A stretch of DNA of 37,089 nt from an uncultured Clostridia bacterium. Lineage in GTDB: Bacteria; Bacillota; Clostridia; Christensenellales; Borkfalkiaceae. The translations under genes were made by a program, and so were the position numbers. Position 1 is the first letter of the stretch, and the number at the start of each line of letters is the position of its first letter. The notes beneath the pieces were generated by a model, which saw only the letters and a list, made by a program, of their open reading frames with translations, ran no database searches and was not told where the DNA came from. The stretch spans positions 1 through 37,089 of the forward strand of contig CANQFB010000014.1 in the NCBI GenBank assembly GCA_947598205.1. Direction: 5' to 3'. Shown piece by piece: positions 1 through 6,376 of the stretch.

Positions 1-276
1 CGATCGGAAATGCTGCGTTCTATGGTTGCAATTCGCTTAAAAGCATTGTAATTCCCGACAGCGTGACCTCGATCGGAAATGCTGCGTTCTATGGTTGCAA
101 TTCGCTTAAAAGCATTGTAATTCCCGACAGCGTGACCTCGATCGGAGGGTCGGCGTTCTATGTTTGCGAGTCGCTTACAAGCATTACGATCCCCGAAAGC
201 GTGACCGAAATCGGAGGGTATACGTTCTACGGTTGCAATTCGCTTGAAAACATTGTGATCCCCGATAGTGTGACCT
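1..276 (+). repeat. Tandem 69-bp repeats coding LRR units
   Basis: Four consecutive 69-bp units start at 1, 70, 139 and 208. Units 1 and 2 (1-69 and 70-138) are identical base for base, while units 3 and 4 have diverged. The period equals 23 codons, so gain or loss of a unit keeps the frame. The array probably continues upstream of the window. Confidence 0.9.
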
Positions 277-725
277 CAATCGGAGAAGATGCATTTTATA
301 ACACAGAGCTTTACAATGATCCAAGCAATTGGGATGAGAGCGGAGTGCTTTATATTAGTAATTGTTTGATTGAGGCAAGGAAGACGATTTCGGGTACATA
401 TGCGGTCAAATCGGGTACAAGAATCATCGCTGATTATGCGTTTGATGAATGTGACAAACTTGATAACATTGTTATTCCCGAGAGCATAACCTCGATTGGC
501 TTTTCGTTCTATGATTGCAGTTCACTTAAAAAGGTGTACTATGGCGGAACAAAGGCGGGTTGGGGGAACATTCAAATTGATTCGGACGATTATAAACTTA
601 CTTCCGCCACAAGATATTATTACAGTGCAGAGGCGCCCGATGAGGCAAAGTGGGCAGAATGCGACTATTGGTGGTATTATGATGAGACGGGTAAGGTCGT
701 CGAATGGGTGAAGCCCGAAGGTTGA
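3..725 (+). CDS. BspA-like leucine-rich-repeat surface protein, 3' end only
   Basis: The frame is open from base 3 to the TGA at 723-725, so the gene begins upstream of the window; the GTG and ATG codons inside it are not convincing starts. The visible part begins with 23-residue repeats of the BspA/LRR_5 type (pattern I-G-x-x-A-F-Y-x-C-x-S-L-x-x-I-x-I-P-x-S-V-T-S), each coded by 69 bp. A less regular repeat region follows, then a tail that contains WWYYDETGK and ends EWVKPEG. The tail closely resembles the C-terminus of the 1443-residue protein at 29442-33773, so the two are paralogues. BspA-type proteins are cell-surface or secreted binding proteins; the ligand here cannot be inferred. Base composition is richer in AT than in the neighbouring heat-shock genes. 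Confidence is high for the family and low for any specific role. Confidence 0.85.
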   Translation: MGNAAFYGCNSLKSIVIPDSVTSIGNAAFYGCNSLKSIVIPDSVTSIGGSAFYVCESLTSITIPESVTEIGGYTFYGCNSLENIVIPDSVTSIGEDAFYNTELYNDPSNWDESGVLYISNCLIEARKTISGTYAVKSGTRIIADYAFDECDKLDNIVIPESITSIGFSFYDCSSLKKVYYGGTKAGWGNIQIDSDDYKLTSATRYYYSAEAPDEAKWAECDYWWYYDETGKVVEWVKPEG

Positions 726-743
726 TAAATAGAAAATAAGCAT

Positions 744-790
744 AAAAGACCGCCGAGGGGGACACCATGTCCGCCTCGGCGGTCTTTATT
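744..790. terminator. Bidirectional intrinsic terminator between LRR gene and dnaJ
   Basis: A 13-bp stem (746-758 with 774-786, core GACCGCCGAGG/CCTCGGCGGTC) is flanked by A-rich sequence on the left and T-rich sequence on the right. It can therefore terminate the LRR gene on the plus strand and dnaJ on the minus strand. A near-copy of this hairpin follows the LRR gene that ends at 29442. Confidence 0.8.
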
Positions 791-860
791 TTGTAACGCG
801 GGGCTCTACCCGCGTGAGAGGGCGGCGCACGAAGTGAGACGGGCGGAGGCTTTTCACTTT

Positions 861-891
861 CAACCCCACCGCCGCCTACGGCGGAGCCGCC
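861..891. repeat. Short dispersed intergenic repeat (CCGCCTACGGCGGAGCCGCC type)
   Basis: This stretch just downstream of dnaJ contains a motif (AACCCC, then CCGCCTACGGCGGAGCCGCC) that recurs almost unchanged at 22213-22245. It can form a small GC-rich hairpin. It is most likely a fragment of a repeat family scattered between genes. Confidence 0.5.
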
Positions 892-909
892 GAATGGATA
901 CATGCGTCT

Positions 910-2034
910 TTATTTTTTGTATGCGTCTTTGCCGTAGAGAGCGGAGAGGCTGTCGGCGTACTTTCTCGCCTTATCGAACTGCTTCAGTTCAAAGCTCGAA
1001 GAGGCCTCGGAGAGGGCCGCCTTCTGCTCCTTCGTGAGGCGCGTCGGCACCTCGACGACGGCGCGCAGATAGAGGTTGCCCGTGCCGTTCCTCGAACGGA
1101 TGCCCTTGCCGCGGACGGTGAAGACCGTGCCCGTCTGCGTACCCTCGGGAATATCGAATTCGATGGCGTCGTCGAGCGTGGGGACGAAGACCTTTCCGCC
1201 GAGCGCCGCCGCCGTGAAGGGAACGGGCAGATCGACGTAGAGATCGAGGTTCTTCCGCTGGAAGAGTTTATGGGGCTCGACGCGGAAGACGACGACGAGA
1301 TCGCCCGGCTCTCCCCCCTCCGTGCTCGCCTGCCCGAAGCCGTGCTTGCGGATGTAAGAATTATTGTCTGCGCCGGCGGGAATATCAAGGGTGACGTTGG
1401 TCTCGCGGCGGACGGAGCCCTTCCCCTTGCATACGGGGCACTTTTCCAAAATGATGCGCCCTTTGCCGCCGCAATCGGGACATGCCCCCACCCGAACCGT
1501 TCTTCCGAACATCGTCTCCTGTGAGAAACGCACCTGCCCGCGGCCGCCGCACTTTTGGCAGGACTTATAGGCGGTGCCGTCGCGCGCGCCCGTCCCGCGG
1601 CAGGCGGAACAGGGCTCGTTGCGCGAATAGGAGAGGTTCCTGCGGCATCCTTTGGCCGCATCCATGAAGGAGAGCGTCATCTGGATCTGTACGTCGTCGC
1701 CCGTCGTATCGCGCTGGACGCTTCCGCCGCCGAAACCGTGAAAGATGCTCTCGAAGATGTCGCCGATGTCGCCGAACCCGCGCCCGCCGAAGCCTTCGCG
1801 CCCGTCCATACCGGGATGTTCCTGCTCATAATCGTAGGCCGCGCGCTTCTGCTTATCCGAGAGGACTTCGTTCGCCTCGTTGATCTCTTTGAATTTTTCC
1901 GCGGCGGAAGCGTCCCCGGGGTGCAGGTCGGGGTGGTACTGCTTGACGAGCTTTTTATAGGCCGCCTTGATCTCCTCTTCGCTCGCATCTTTGGAGACGC
2001 CGAGGACTTCGTAGTAGTTCTTTTTATCGGGCAT
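910..2034 (-). CDS. dnaJ: Chaperone protein DnaJ
   Basis: Hsp40 co-chaperone of 374 residues that delivers unfolded clients to DnaK and stimulates its ATPase in the cytoplasm. The J domain occupies residues 1-70, with the essential HPD at 34-36. A Gly/Phe-rich stretch follows (about 78-105). Four CxxCxGxG zinc-binding repeats lie between about 140 and 205 (CSACRGTG, CQKCGGRG, CPDCGGKG, CPVCKGKG), and the C-terminal client-binding domains come after. All diagnostic parts are present, so this is a full type I DnaJ of normal length. The start is supported by AGGAG seven bases upstream of the ATG. It is the last gene of grpE-dnaK-dnaJ, but about 190 bp of repeat-like sequence separates it from dnaK, which is longer than usual. 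Confidence 0.97.
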   Translation of the reverse strand: MPDKKNYYEVLGVSKDASEEEIKAAYKKLVKQYHPDLHPGDASAAEKFKEINEANEVLSDKQKRAAYDYEQEHPGMDGREGFGGRGFGDIGDIFESIFHGFGGGSVQRDTTGDDVQIQMTLSFMDAAKGCRRNLSYSRNEPCSACRGTGARDGTAYKSCQKCGGRGQVRFSQETMFGRTVRVGACPDCGGKGRIILEKCPVCKGKGSVRRETNVTLDIPAGADNNSYIRKHGFGQASTEGGEPGDLVVVFRVEPHKLFQRKNLDLYVDLPVPFTAAALGGKVFVPTLDDAIEFDIPEGTQTGTVFTVRGKGIRSRNGTGNLYLRAVVEVPTRLTKEQKAALSEASSSFELKQFDKARKYADSLSALYGKDAYKK

Positions 2035-2054
2035 ATAAGCTCCTTTTCATGCCG

Positions 2055-2090
2055 AAAGAGGATGCAAAATGCCATCCTCTTTTTTATTTT
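2055..2090 (+). terminator. Strong hairpin with T-tract reading antisense between dnaK and dnaJ
   Basis: A 10-bp stem, AAAGAGGATG (2055-2064) with CATCCTCTTT (2073-2082), is followed on the plus strand by TTTTTTATTTTTAT-like sequence. Read on the plus strand it is a good intrinsic terminator, opposite to dnaKJ transcription. On the minus strand it sits about 20 bases before dnaJ with only a short T-run, so it may instead be an mRNA processing or stabilising hairpin. Confidence 0.5.
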
Positions 2091-2099
2091 TATGATCGT

Positions 2100-2215
2100 T
2101 TGGTTGGGGGTGAACCCTTATCGCCCCTTATAGGGGAGAGGTCATTTCCGTAAAACCCCCATCGGTCACCTGCGGTGACAGCTTCCTCCTTGGAAAGGGG
2201 GAAGTCTTTGGTTAC
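2100..2215. repeat. Dispersed intergenic repeat remnants between dnaK and dnaJ
   Basis: The stretch contains small palindromic blocks (CGCCCCTTATAGGGGAGAGGT; GGTCACCTGCGGTGAC; GCTTCCTCCTTGGAAAGGGG). Related blocks occur at 14421-14460 and 22029-22290. No open frame is convincing. It lengthens the dnaK-dnaJ spacer. Confidence 0.5.
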
Positions 2216-2224
2216 ATGAAATCT

Positions 2225-4012
2225 TTACTGGTGAAACTCTGTATCGTTTCCATCCGATGCGCCGCCCTGCGCGCCGCCTGCCTGCTGGTAGAGCTTCGCG
2301 ATGACGGGCTGGATCTTCTTGGAGAGCTCTTCAAATGCCGCGTTGTATTTCGCCTCGTCGTCCGCCTCGAGCTCCTTCTTGGCCTCGTCGACGGCCGACT
2401 GCAAGATCTGTTTATCCTCTTCGGAGAGCTTCCCGTCGCCGTCGCGGAGGGTCTGTTCGACGGAGAAGATGAGCCCGTCGAGCTTGTTGCGCGCGTCCAC
2501 CTTCGACTTGCGCTTTTTATCTTCTTCGGCGTACTGCTCCGCATCCTTCACCGCCTTATTGATCTCGTCCTCCGAGAGGTTGGTGGAAGAGGTGATGGTG
2601 ATGTCGGTGGACTTGCCCGTGCCGAGGTCCTTCGCCTCGACGTGCACGATGCCGTTCGCATCCACGTCGAAGGTGACTTCGATCTGCGGGATGCCGCGGG
2701 GCGCGGGGGCGATACCCGTGAGCATGAAGCGGCCCATCGTCTTGTTGTCGCGGCAGAATTCGCGCTCGCCCTGCAAGATGTGGATCTCCACGCTCGTCTG
2801 GTTATCGGCCGCCGTCGAGAAGACTTGCGATTTCTTGACGGGGATGGTCGTGTTCCTGTCGATGAGGCGGGTGAACACTCCTCCCAAAGTCTCGATGCCG
2901 AGGGAGAGAGGCATGACGTCGAGGAGGAGCACGTCCTTCACTTCACCCGTGAGGACGCCGCCCTGAATGGCCGCGCCGACGGCGACGCACTCATCGGGGT
3001 TGATGCCCTTGAAGGGATCTTTGCCCGTGATCTCCTTGACCTTCTGGACGACGGCGGGGACGCGCGTCGAACCGCCGACGAGGATGACCTTATCAATATC
3101 TTTATAGGAGAGGCCTGCATCCTTCATCGCGAGGCGCATGGGCTCGGCCGTCTTCTCGATGAGGTCGGCGATGAGCGCCTCGAACTTCTGGCGGGTGATC
3201 TCGAGCTCCAAGTGCGCGGGGCCCGCCTCCGTCATGGAGATGAAGGGAAGGGAGACGGAGGTCGAAGTCATGCCCGAGAGCTCGATCTTGGCCTTCTCCG
3301 CGGCCTCCTTCAAACGTTGCATCGCCATCTTATCTTTTGAAAGGTCGACGCCGTGGCTCTTCTTGAACTCATCGACCATGTAGTCCATGAGACGTTTATC
3401 GAAATCGTCGCCGCCGAGCATGTTGTTGCCGTTGGTGGCGAGGACCTCGAACACGCCGTCGGAGATCTCGAGAATGGAGACGTCGAAGGTACCGCCGCCG
3501 AGGTCGTAGATCATGACCTTGCTCGATTCCTTCTCCTTATCGAGGCCGTAGGAAAGGGCGGCCGCGGTGGGCTCGTTGATGATACGCAGAACGTTGAGCC
3601 CCGCGATCTTGCCCGCATCCTTGGTGGCCTGACGCTGGGCGTCGGTGAAATATGCGGGACAGGTGATGACGGCGTCCGTCACCTTGCCGCCGAGATAGGC
3701 TTCGGCGTCCGCCTTGAGCTTGGAGAGGATCATGGCGGAGATCTCCTGCGGCGAATAGGATTTATCGTCGATCTTCACCTTATAATCCGAACCCATCTTC
3801 CGTTTGATGGAGATGACCGTCTTATCGGGGTTGGCGACGGCCTGACGCTTGGCGACCTGCCCGACGACGCGGGAGCCGTCCTTCTGGAATGCCACGACGG
3901 AAGGGGTCGTACGCGAACCCTCCGCATTTGCGATGACGACGGGCTCGCCGCCCTCCATCACCGCGACGCACGAATTGGTCGTACCCAAATCGATACCGAT
4001 TACTTTACTCAT
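2225..4012 (-). CDS. dnaK: Chaperone protein DnaK (Hsp70)
   Basis: ATP-dependent chaperone of 595 residues that works with DnaJ and GrpE on unfolded proteins. The N-terminal ATPase domain shows the phosphate-1 motif DLGTTNS (8-14), the phosphate-2 motif [10 protein letters not shown] (near 168) and the adenosine motif [13 protein letters not shown]. The substrate-binding domain follows, then a short Gly/Ala-rich lid end. The length is at the low end for the family, as is common for Gram-positive DnaK, which lacks an N-terminal insertion found in proteobacterial forms. The start has GAGGT seven bases upstream. It lies between grpE (upstream, with a repeat element in the 214-bp gap) and dnaJ. 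No CIRCE-like TTAGCACTC inverted repeat is seen before it. Confidence 0.98.
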   Translation of the reverse strand: MSKVIGIDLGTTNSCVAVMEGGEPVVIANAEGSRTTPSVVAFQKDGSRVVGQVAKRQAVANPDKTVISIKRKMGSDYKVKIDDKSYSPQEISAMILSKLKADAEAYLGGKVTDAVITCPAYFTDAQRQATKDAGKIAGLNVLRIINEPTAAALSYGLDKEKESSKVMIYDLGGGTFDVSILEISDGVFEVLATNGNNMLGGDDFDKRLMDYMVDEFKKSHGVDLSKDKMAMQRLKEAAEKAKIELSGMTSTSVSLPFISMTEAGPAHLELEITRQKFEALIADLIEKTAEPMRLAMKDAGLSYKDIDKVILVGGSTRVPAVVQKVKEITGKDPFKGINPDECVAVGAAIQGGVLTGEVKDVLLLDVMPLSLGIETLGGVFTRLIDRNTTIPVKKSQVFSTAADNQTSVEIHILQGEREFCRDNKTMGRFMLTGIAPAPRGIPQIEVTFDVDANGIVHVEAKDLGTGKSTDITITSSTNLSEDEINKAVKDAEQYAEEDKKRKSKVDARNKLDGLIFSVEQTLRDGDGKLSEEDKQILQSAVDEAKKELEADDEAKYNAAFEELSKKIQPVIAKLYQQAGGAQGGASDGNDTEFHQ

Positions 4013-4047
4013 ATTGATACCTCACTGATTTTTACTGATTTTGATTA

Positions 4048-4197
4048 GCGTCATTCTGAGGCGAAAACGCTGATAAGACTTTCCGCAAGAACCTATCCTC
4101 GAAGAATCCCCCCAATGAAAACGGACTCCGTACTTCGGGATCCTTCGAGGATAAGCCGTCATGGACTGCGTAATGCTTGTTCGGCTTAGGATGACGC
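4048..4197. repeat. MITE-like 150-bp intergenic element, copy 1 (grpE-dnaK gap)
   Basis: The ends form an imperfect inverted repeat: GCGTCATTCTGAG from 4048 and TTAGGATGACGC ending at 4197. The interior shares the string AATGAAAACGGACTCCGTAC and a CGGGATCCTTCG block with the copies at 21885-21990 and 29045-29199. No protein is encoded. A non-autonomous mobile or extragenic palindromic element is the simplest reading. Confidence 0.65.
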
Positions 4198-4226
4198 GTT
4201 TGACCCGTTTTTCCGCACTCAGCGTG

Positions 4227-4796
4227 TCACCGCACGACGACCACTTGGGCGAAGCGGAGGATCTTGCCGTTTTGTTCGTAGCCCTTCCTGTAGACTTCGC
4301 GCACGGTGCCGCTCTCCTCCCCCTCGGCGGGATCGACGGCCATGATCGCCTCCATCTTCTCCGCGTCGAAGGGTTCTCCCGCGGGATCGACGAGCGTGAT
4401 ATGTTCGCTCTCGAGGAGCTTTTTGAACGCGTCGAGCACCATCGAGACGCCCTTTCTCGTCGCCTCGTCGCCGCAGGCAAGAAGGGCGCGGTCGAGATTA
4501 TCGGCGATGGGAAAGAGCTTCGTAACGACGTCTGCCCTGCCCTCCGCATACCGCTTTGCGCTCTCGCCCTGCGTGCGTTTGCGATAGTTTTCGTACTCCG
4601 CCGAGACGGAATACCACTTGCGTTTATAATCTTCGGCGAGGGCCTTCGCCTCTTCGAGCGCGCTCTCCTTTTCGTCGGCGGGCGTCTCCTCTGCGATCTG
4701 CTCCTCTTCCTTCCCCTCCGCGGCGGGCTGTTCCTCCGCGGCGGCCCCTTCTTCTGCGGGAAGGGGGTTCTTGCGTTCTTTTTCCTTTTTGCTCAC
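4227..4796 (-). CDS. grpE: Nucleotide exchange factor GrpE
   Basis: DnaK nucleotide exchange factor that speeds ADP release in the cytoplasm. The chosen GTG start gives 189 residues. A low-complexity acidic Glu/Ala-rich N-terminus leads into the long coiled-coil helix (about 50-100, with YENYRKRT) and the C-terminal beta domain (EVYRKGYEQNGKILRFAQVVVV). A longer reading from an ATG at 4856 is open. However, AAGGTG stands just before the GTG at 4796, and an extended -10 box lies between the two starts, so the shorter form is preferred. The gene is first in grpE-dnaK-dnaJ. Neither hrcA nor a CIRCE operator is visible upstream; the next gene is divergent and unrelated. Confidence 0.93.
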   Translation of the reverse strand: MSKKEKERKNPLPAEEGAAAEEQPAAEGKEEEQIAEETPADEKESALEEAKALAEDYKRKWYSVSAEYENYRKRTQGESAKRYAEGRADVVTKLFPIADNLDRALLACGDEATRKGVSMVLDAFKKLLESEHITLVDPAGEPFDAEKMEAIMAVDPAEGEESGTVREVYRKGYEQNGKILRFAQVVVVR

Positions 4797-4825
4797 GTCT
4801 GCACCTTGGTTTTTTTCTTCATCTA

Positions 4826-4834
4826 TATATAACA
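4826..4834 (-). promoter_or_regulatory. Possible extended -10 promoter for grpE
   Basis: On the minus strand TGT-TATATA (4834-4826) forms an extended -10 box. It would start transcription near 4819, about 23 bases before the GTG at 4796. The -35 region is poor (TTTAGA-like). The site supports the shorter GrpE start. Confidence 0.4.
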
Positions 4835-4905
4835 GAACTTTCACCCTTCTAAACATTGCGGGCGAAAATTTTTGCGGGGCGGACGAAAAAATTAGGTTTC
4901 CGCTC

Positions 4906-4934
4906 TTTACAAGATGGCAAAATTATATTACAAT
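4906..4934 (+). promoter_or_regulatory. Sigma-A promoter of the PRTase-like gene
   Basis: TTTACA (4906-4911), a 17-bp spacer and TACAAT (4929-4934) form a good vegetative promoter. Transcription would start near 4941, leaving a leader of about 37 bases with GGAGG at 4966-4970. Confidence 0.7.
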
Positions 4935-4977
4935 GGAGAAAAAAATAAGCTGTCTGGGGGAAAACGGAGGGCACAGA

Positions 4978-5610
4978 ATGGAAAGAAACGCATACGAACT
5001 TTTCGCGAAACGCAACAATAAGGTGAAGATCCGCGTGATGCAGGGGCATTTCGTGACCCAACATTCGCACGTCAACTACTGCGTCGACCTCACCCGCATG
5101 AAGACGGAAGCGCCCCTCGCCCGTGCGGCCGCAAAACTCTTCGCCGAGAGCTTCTCGGGCGTCGCCGTCGATACCATCATCACCCTCGACCATATGAAGA
5201 TGGTGGGCGCCTTCCTCGCCGAGGAATTTTCCCACTCCTCGGGCATCAATATGAAACAGGAGATCGCCGTCATCTCCCCCGAATTCACCAAGGATGAAAA
5301 GCTCATCCTGCGCGATAATCTCGTGCCCTATGTGAAGAACAGGCACGTGCTCATCCTCTCCGCAACGGCGACGACGGGCATTGCCGCCATGGGCGCCATC
5401 CGCGGCATCCGCTACTACGACGGCGACCCCGTGGGCGTGGCGACGGTGTTCGGCGGGAACTTCGAGATCCCCGGCGTCGTCGTGAAACAGCTCATCGGCA
5501 TCGAAGATCTGCCCGCATACAGTTCCTACCGCCCGGGGGAGTGCCCCCTCTGCAAACAGGGCGTGAAGATCGACGCCCTCATCAACGCCTACGGATACTC
5601 GAAGATCTGA
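4978..5610 (+). CDS. Orotate phosphoribosyltransferase-like protein
   Basis: A 210-residue protein of the type I phosphoribosyltransferase fold. The ATG at 4978 has GGAGG seven bases upstream; the frame stays open further upstream, but without a ribosome binding site. The C-terminal CPLCKQGVKID resembles the CPLC ending of some orotate PRTases. The expected PRPP-binding loop, normally an acidic pair followed by TTG, reads VLILSATATTGIA (124-136): TTG is kept but both acidic residues are missing. I recall similar clostridial proteins annotated as orotate PRTases with the same altered loop, so this is probably a subfamily trait rather than decay. Without the acidic pair, normal catalysis is doubtful and a regulatory or altered-substrate role is possible. 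It is monocistronic, with no pyrimidine genes beside it. Confidence 0.75.
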   Translation: MERNAYELFAKRNNKVKIRVMQGHFVTQHSHVNYCVDLTRMKTEAPLARAAAKLFAESFSGVAVDTIITLDHMKMVGAFLAEEFSHSSGINMKQEIAVISPEFTKDEKLILRDNLVPYVKNRHVLILSATATTGIAAMGAIRGIRYYDGDPVGVATVFGGNFEIPGVVVKQLIGIEDLPAYSSYRPGECPLCKQGVKIDALINAYGYSKI

Positions 5611-5625
5611 TCGGACGCTCACATT

Positions 5626-5654
5626 GGCCGCCTCCTTCACGGGGGCGGCTTTTG
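5626..5654 (+). terminator. Intrinsic terminator after the PRTase-like gene
   Basis: GCCGCC (5627-5632) pairs with GGCGGC (5644-5649), followed by TTTT. It lies 16 bases after the stop codon. Confidence 0.75.
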
Positions 5655-5713
5655 CATGCGGCCGTGCCGTAAAATTCATGGCACAAAGGGGTAGGAAGAG
5701 AAAAAACATGCGT

Positions 5714-5719
5714 TATAAT
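5714..5719 (+). promoter_or_regulatory. Possible -10 box of the 5750 gene
   Basis: A perfect TATAAT lies 30 bases before the ATG. No clear -35 element is seen at the normal distance, so the sigma factor is uncertain. Confidence 0.35.
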
Positions 5720-5749
5720 GGAGATGCGGCGGGAAAGTTGAGGTGAACT

Positions 5750-6283
5750 ATGTCGTTCATGGAACTTATTGACGCACTCCGCGCCTATGGCGTAGACGTG
5801 CTCTTGCTCGCGCTCGGGGTGACGCTCCTCGTCGCCCTCCTCAAAAAGACGGTCATGAAAAATGTCCCGAAGAAGGTCTTTGTGGTCCTCCCCTTCGCCA
5901 TCGGCATCGTGCTCTATGCGATCTTTCGGGCGCTCGTCTCTCTGAGCCCCGAACCATTCACATCGGAGATCGCTTCGACCTTGGAGAAGGGCTTTGCATG
6001 CGGTTGCTGTTCCACGCTCTATTACGTTATCTACGAACAGTTCATCCGCGGCAGAAGCGTCTCCCCGCTCTATCCGCTCCTCGAGGGCGTCGTCCCCGAA
6101 AAGAAGCGGCGTCAGGCGGCGAATGCGCTCTACAAAGGGAGCAAGGCGCTTCCCGAAGAGGAGAGGGTACAGTACTTCAAGGAAAACTTGAATACCTATT
6201 CCGACCCACCCATGTCCGAGGAAGAGCTCTCGAATCTTGCTTCTATCCTCGCGGAATTTCTCTCCTCGATCCAAAAAAAGTAA
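5750..6283 (+). CDS. Unknown small membrane protein
   Basis: I do not recognise this 177-residue protein. It has two clear hydrophobic segments (about 15-33 and 43-65), separated by a short basic loop (KKTVMKNVPKK), and a weaker third one around 78-95. That third segment contains three cysteines in the cluster FACGCCSTLYYV. The C-terminal 75 residues are hydrophilic and charged. The start has TTGAGGTG upstream with good spacing. It stands alone between two terminators, immediately before the germinant receptor operon, but has its own terminator, so co-transcription is unlikely. Sporulation expression is possible from location only. Confidence 0.75.
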   Translation: MSFMELIDALRAYGVDVLLLALGVTLLVALLKKTVMKNVPKKVFVVLPFAIGIVLYAIFRALVSLSPEPFTSEIASTLEKGFACGCCSTLYYVIYEQFIRGRSVSPLYPLLEGVVPEKKRRQAANALYKGSKALPEEERVQYFKENLNTYSDPPMSEEELSNLASILAEFLSSIQKK

Positions 6284-6291
6284 CCGTCTTT

Positions 6292-6330
6292 CCGCCCCGC
6301 GGCGTCCCGCCCGCGGGGCGGTTTTCTTTT
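6292..6330 (+). terminator. Intrinsic terminator after the unknown membrane protein
   Basis: An 11-bp GC stem, CCGCCCCGCGG (6292-6302) with CCGCGGGGCGG (6311-6321), is followed by TTTTCTTTT. It isolates the gerABC operon from upstream transcription. Confidence 0.85.
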
Positions 6331-6342
6331 CCTCGGATCTTC

Positions 6343-6371
6343 GCATAAAAACGCGCGTGCGCCTCATACTT
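6343..6371 (+). promoter_or_regulatory. Sigma-G-like forespore promoter of gerABC
   Basis: GCATA (6343-6347), a 17-bp spacer and CATACTT (6365-6371) match the Bacillus sigma-G pattern (GHATR / CATNNTA) except at the last base. Receptor operons of the gerA type are known sigma-G targets. The predicted start of transcription, about 6378, falls on the gerA start codon. Confidence 0.55.
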
Positions 6372-6376
6372 GTGGT

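Noticed and set aside
2216..3340. Long plus-strand open frame opposite dnaK (374 codons)
   Set aside because: It is a shadow of dnaK in GC-rich sequence; no ribosome binding site and no recognisable domain. The same applies to long antisense frames at 11084-12844, 5582-6637, 23518-24954, 13209-14417 and 35290-36255.
4797..4856. GrpE starting at the ATG 4856
   Set aside because: An extended -10 box lies downstream of that ATG and AAGGTG precedes the GTG at 4796; the extra residues do not look like GrpE.
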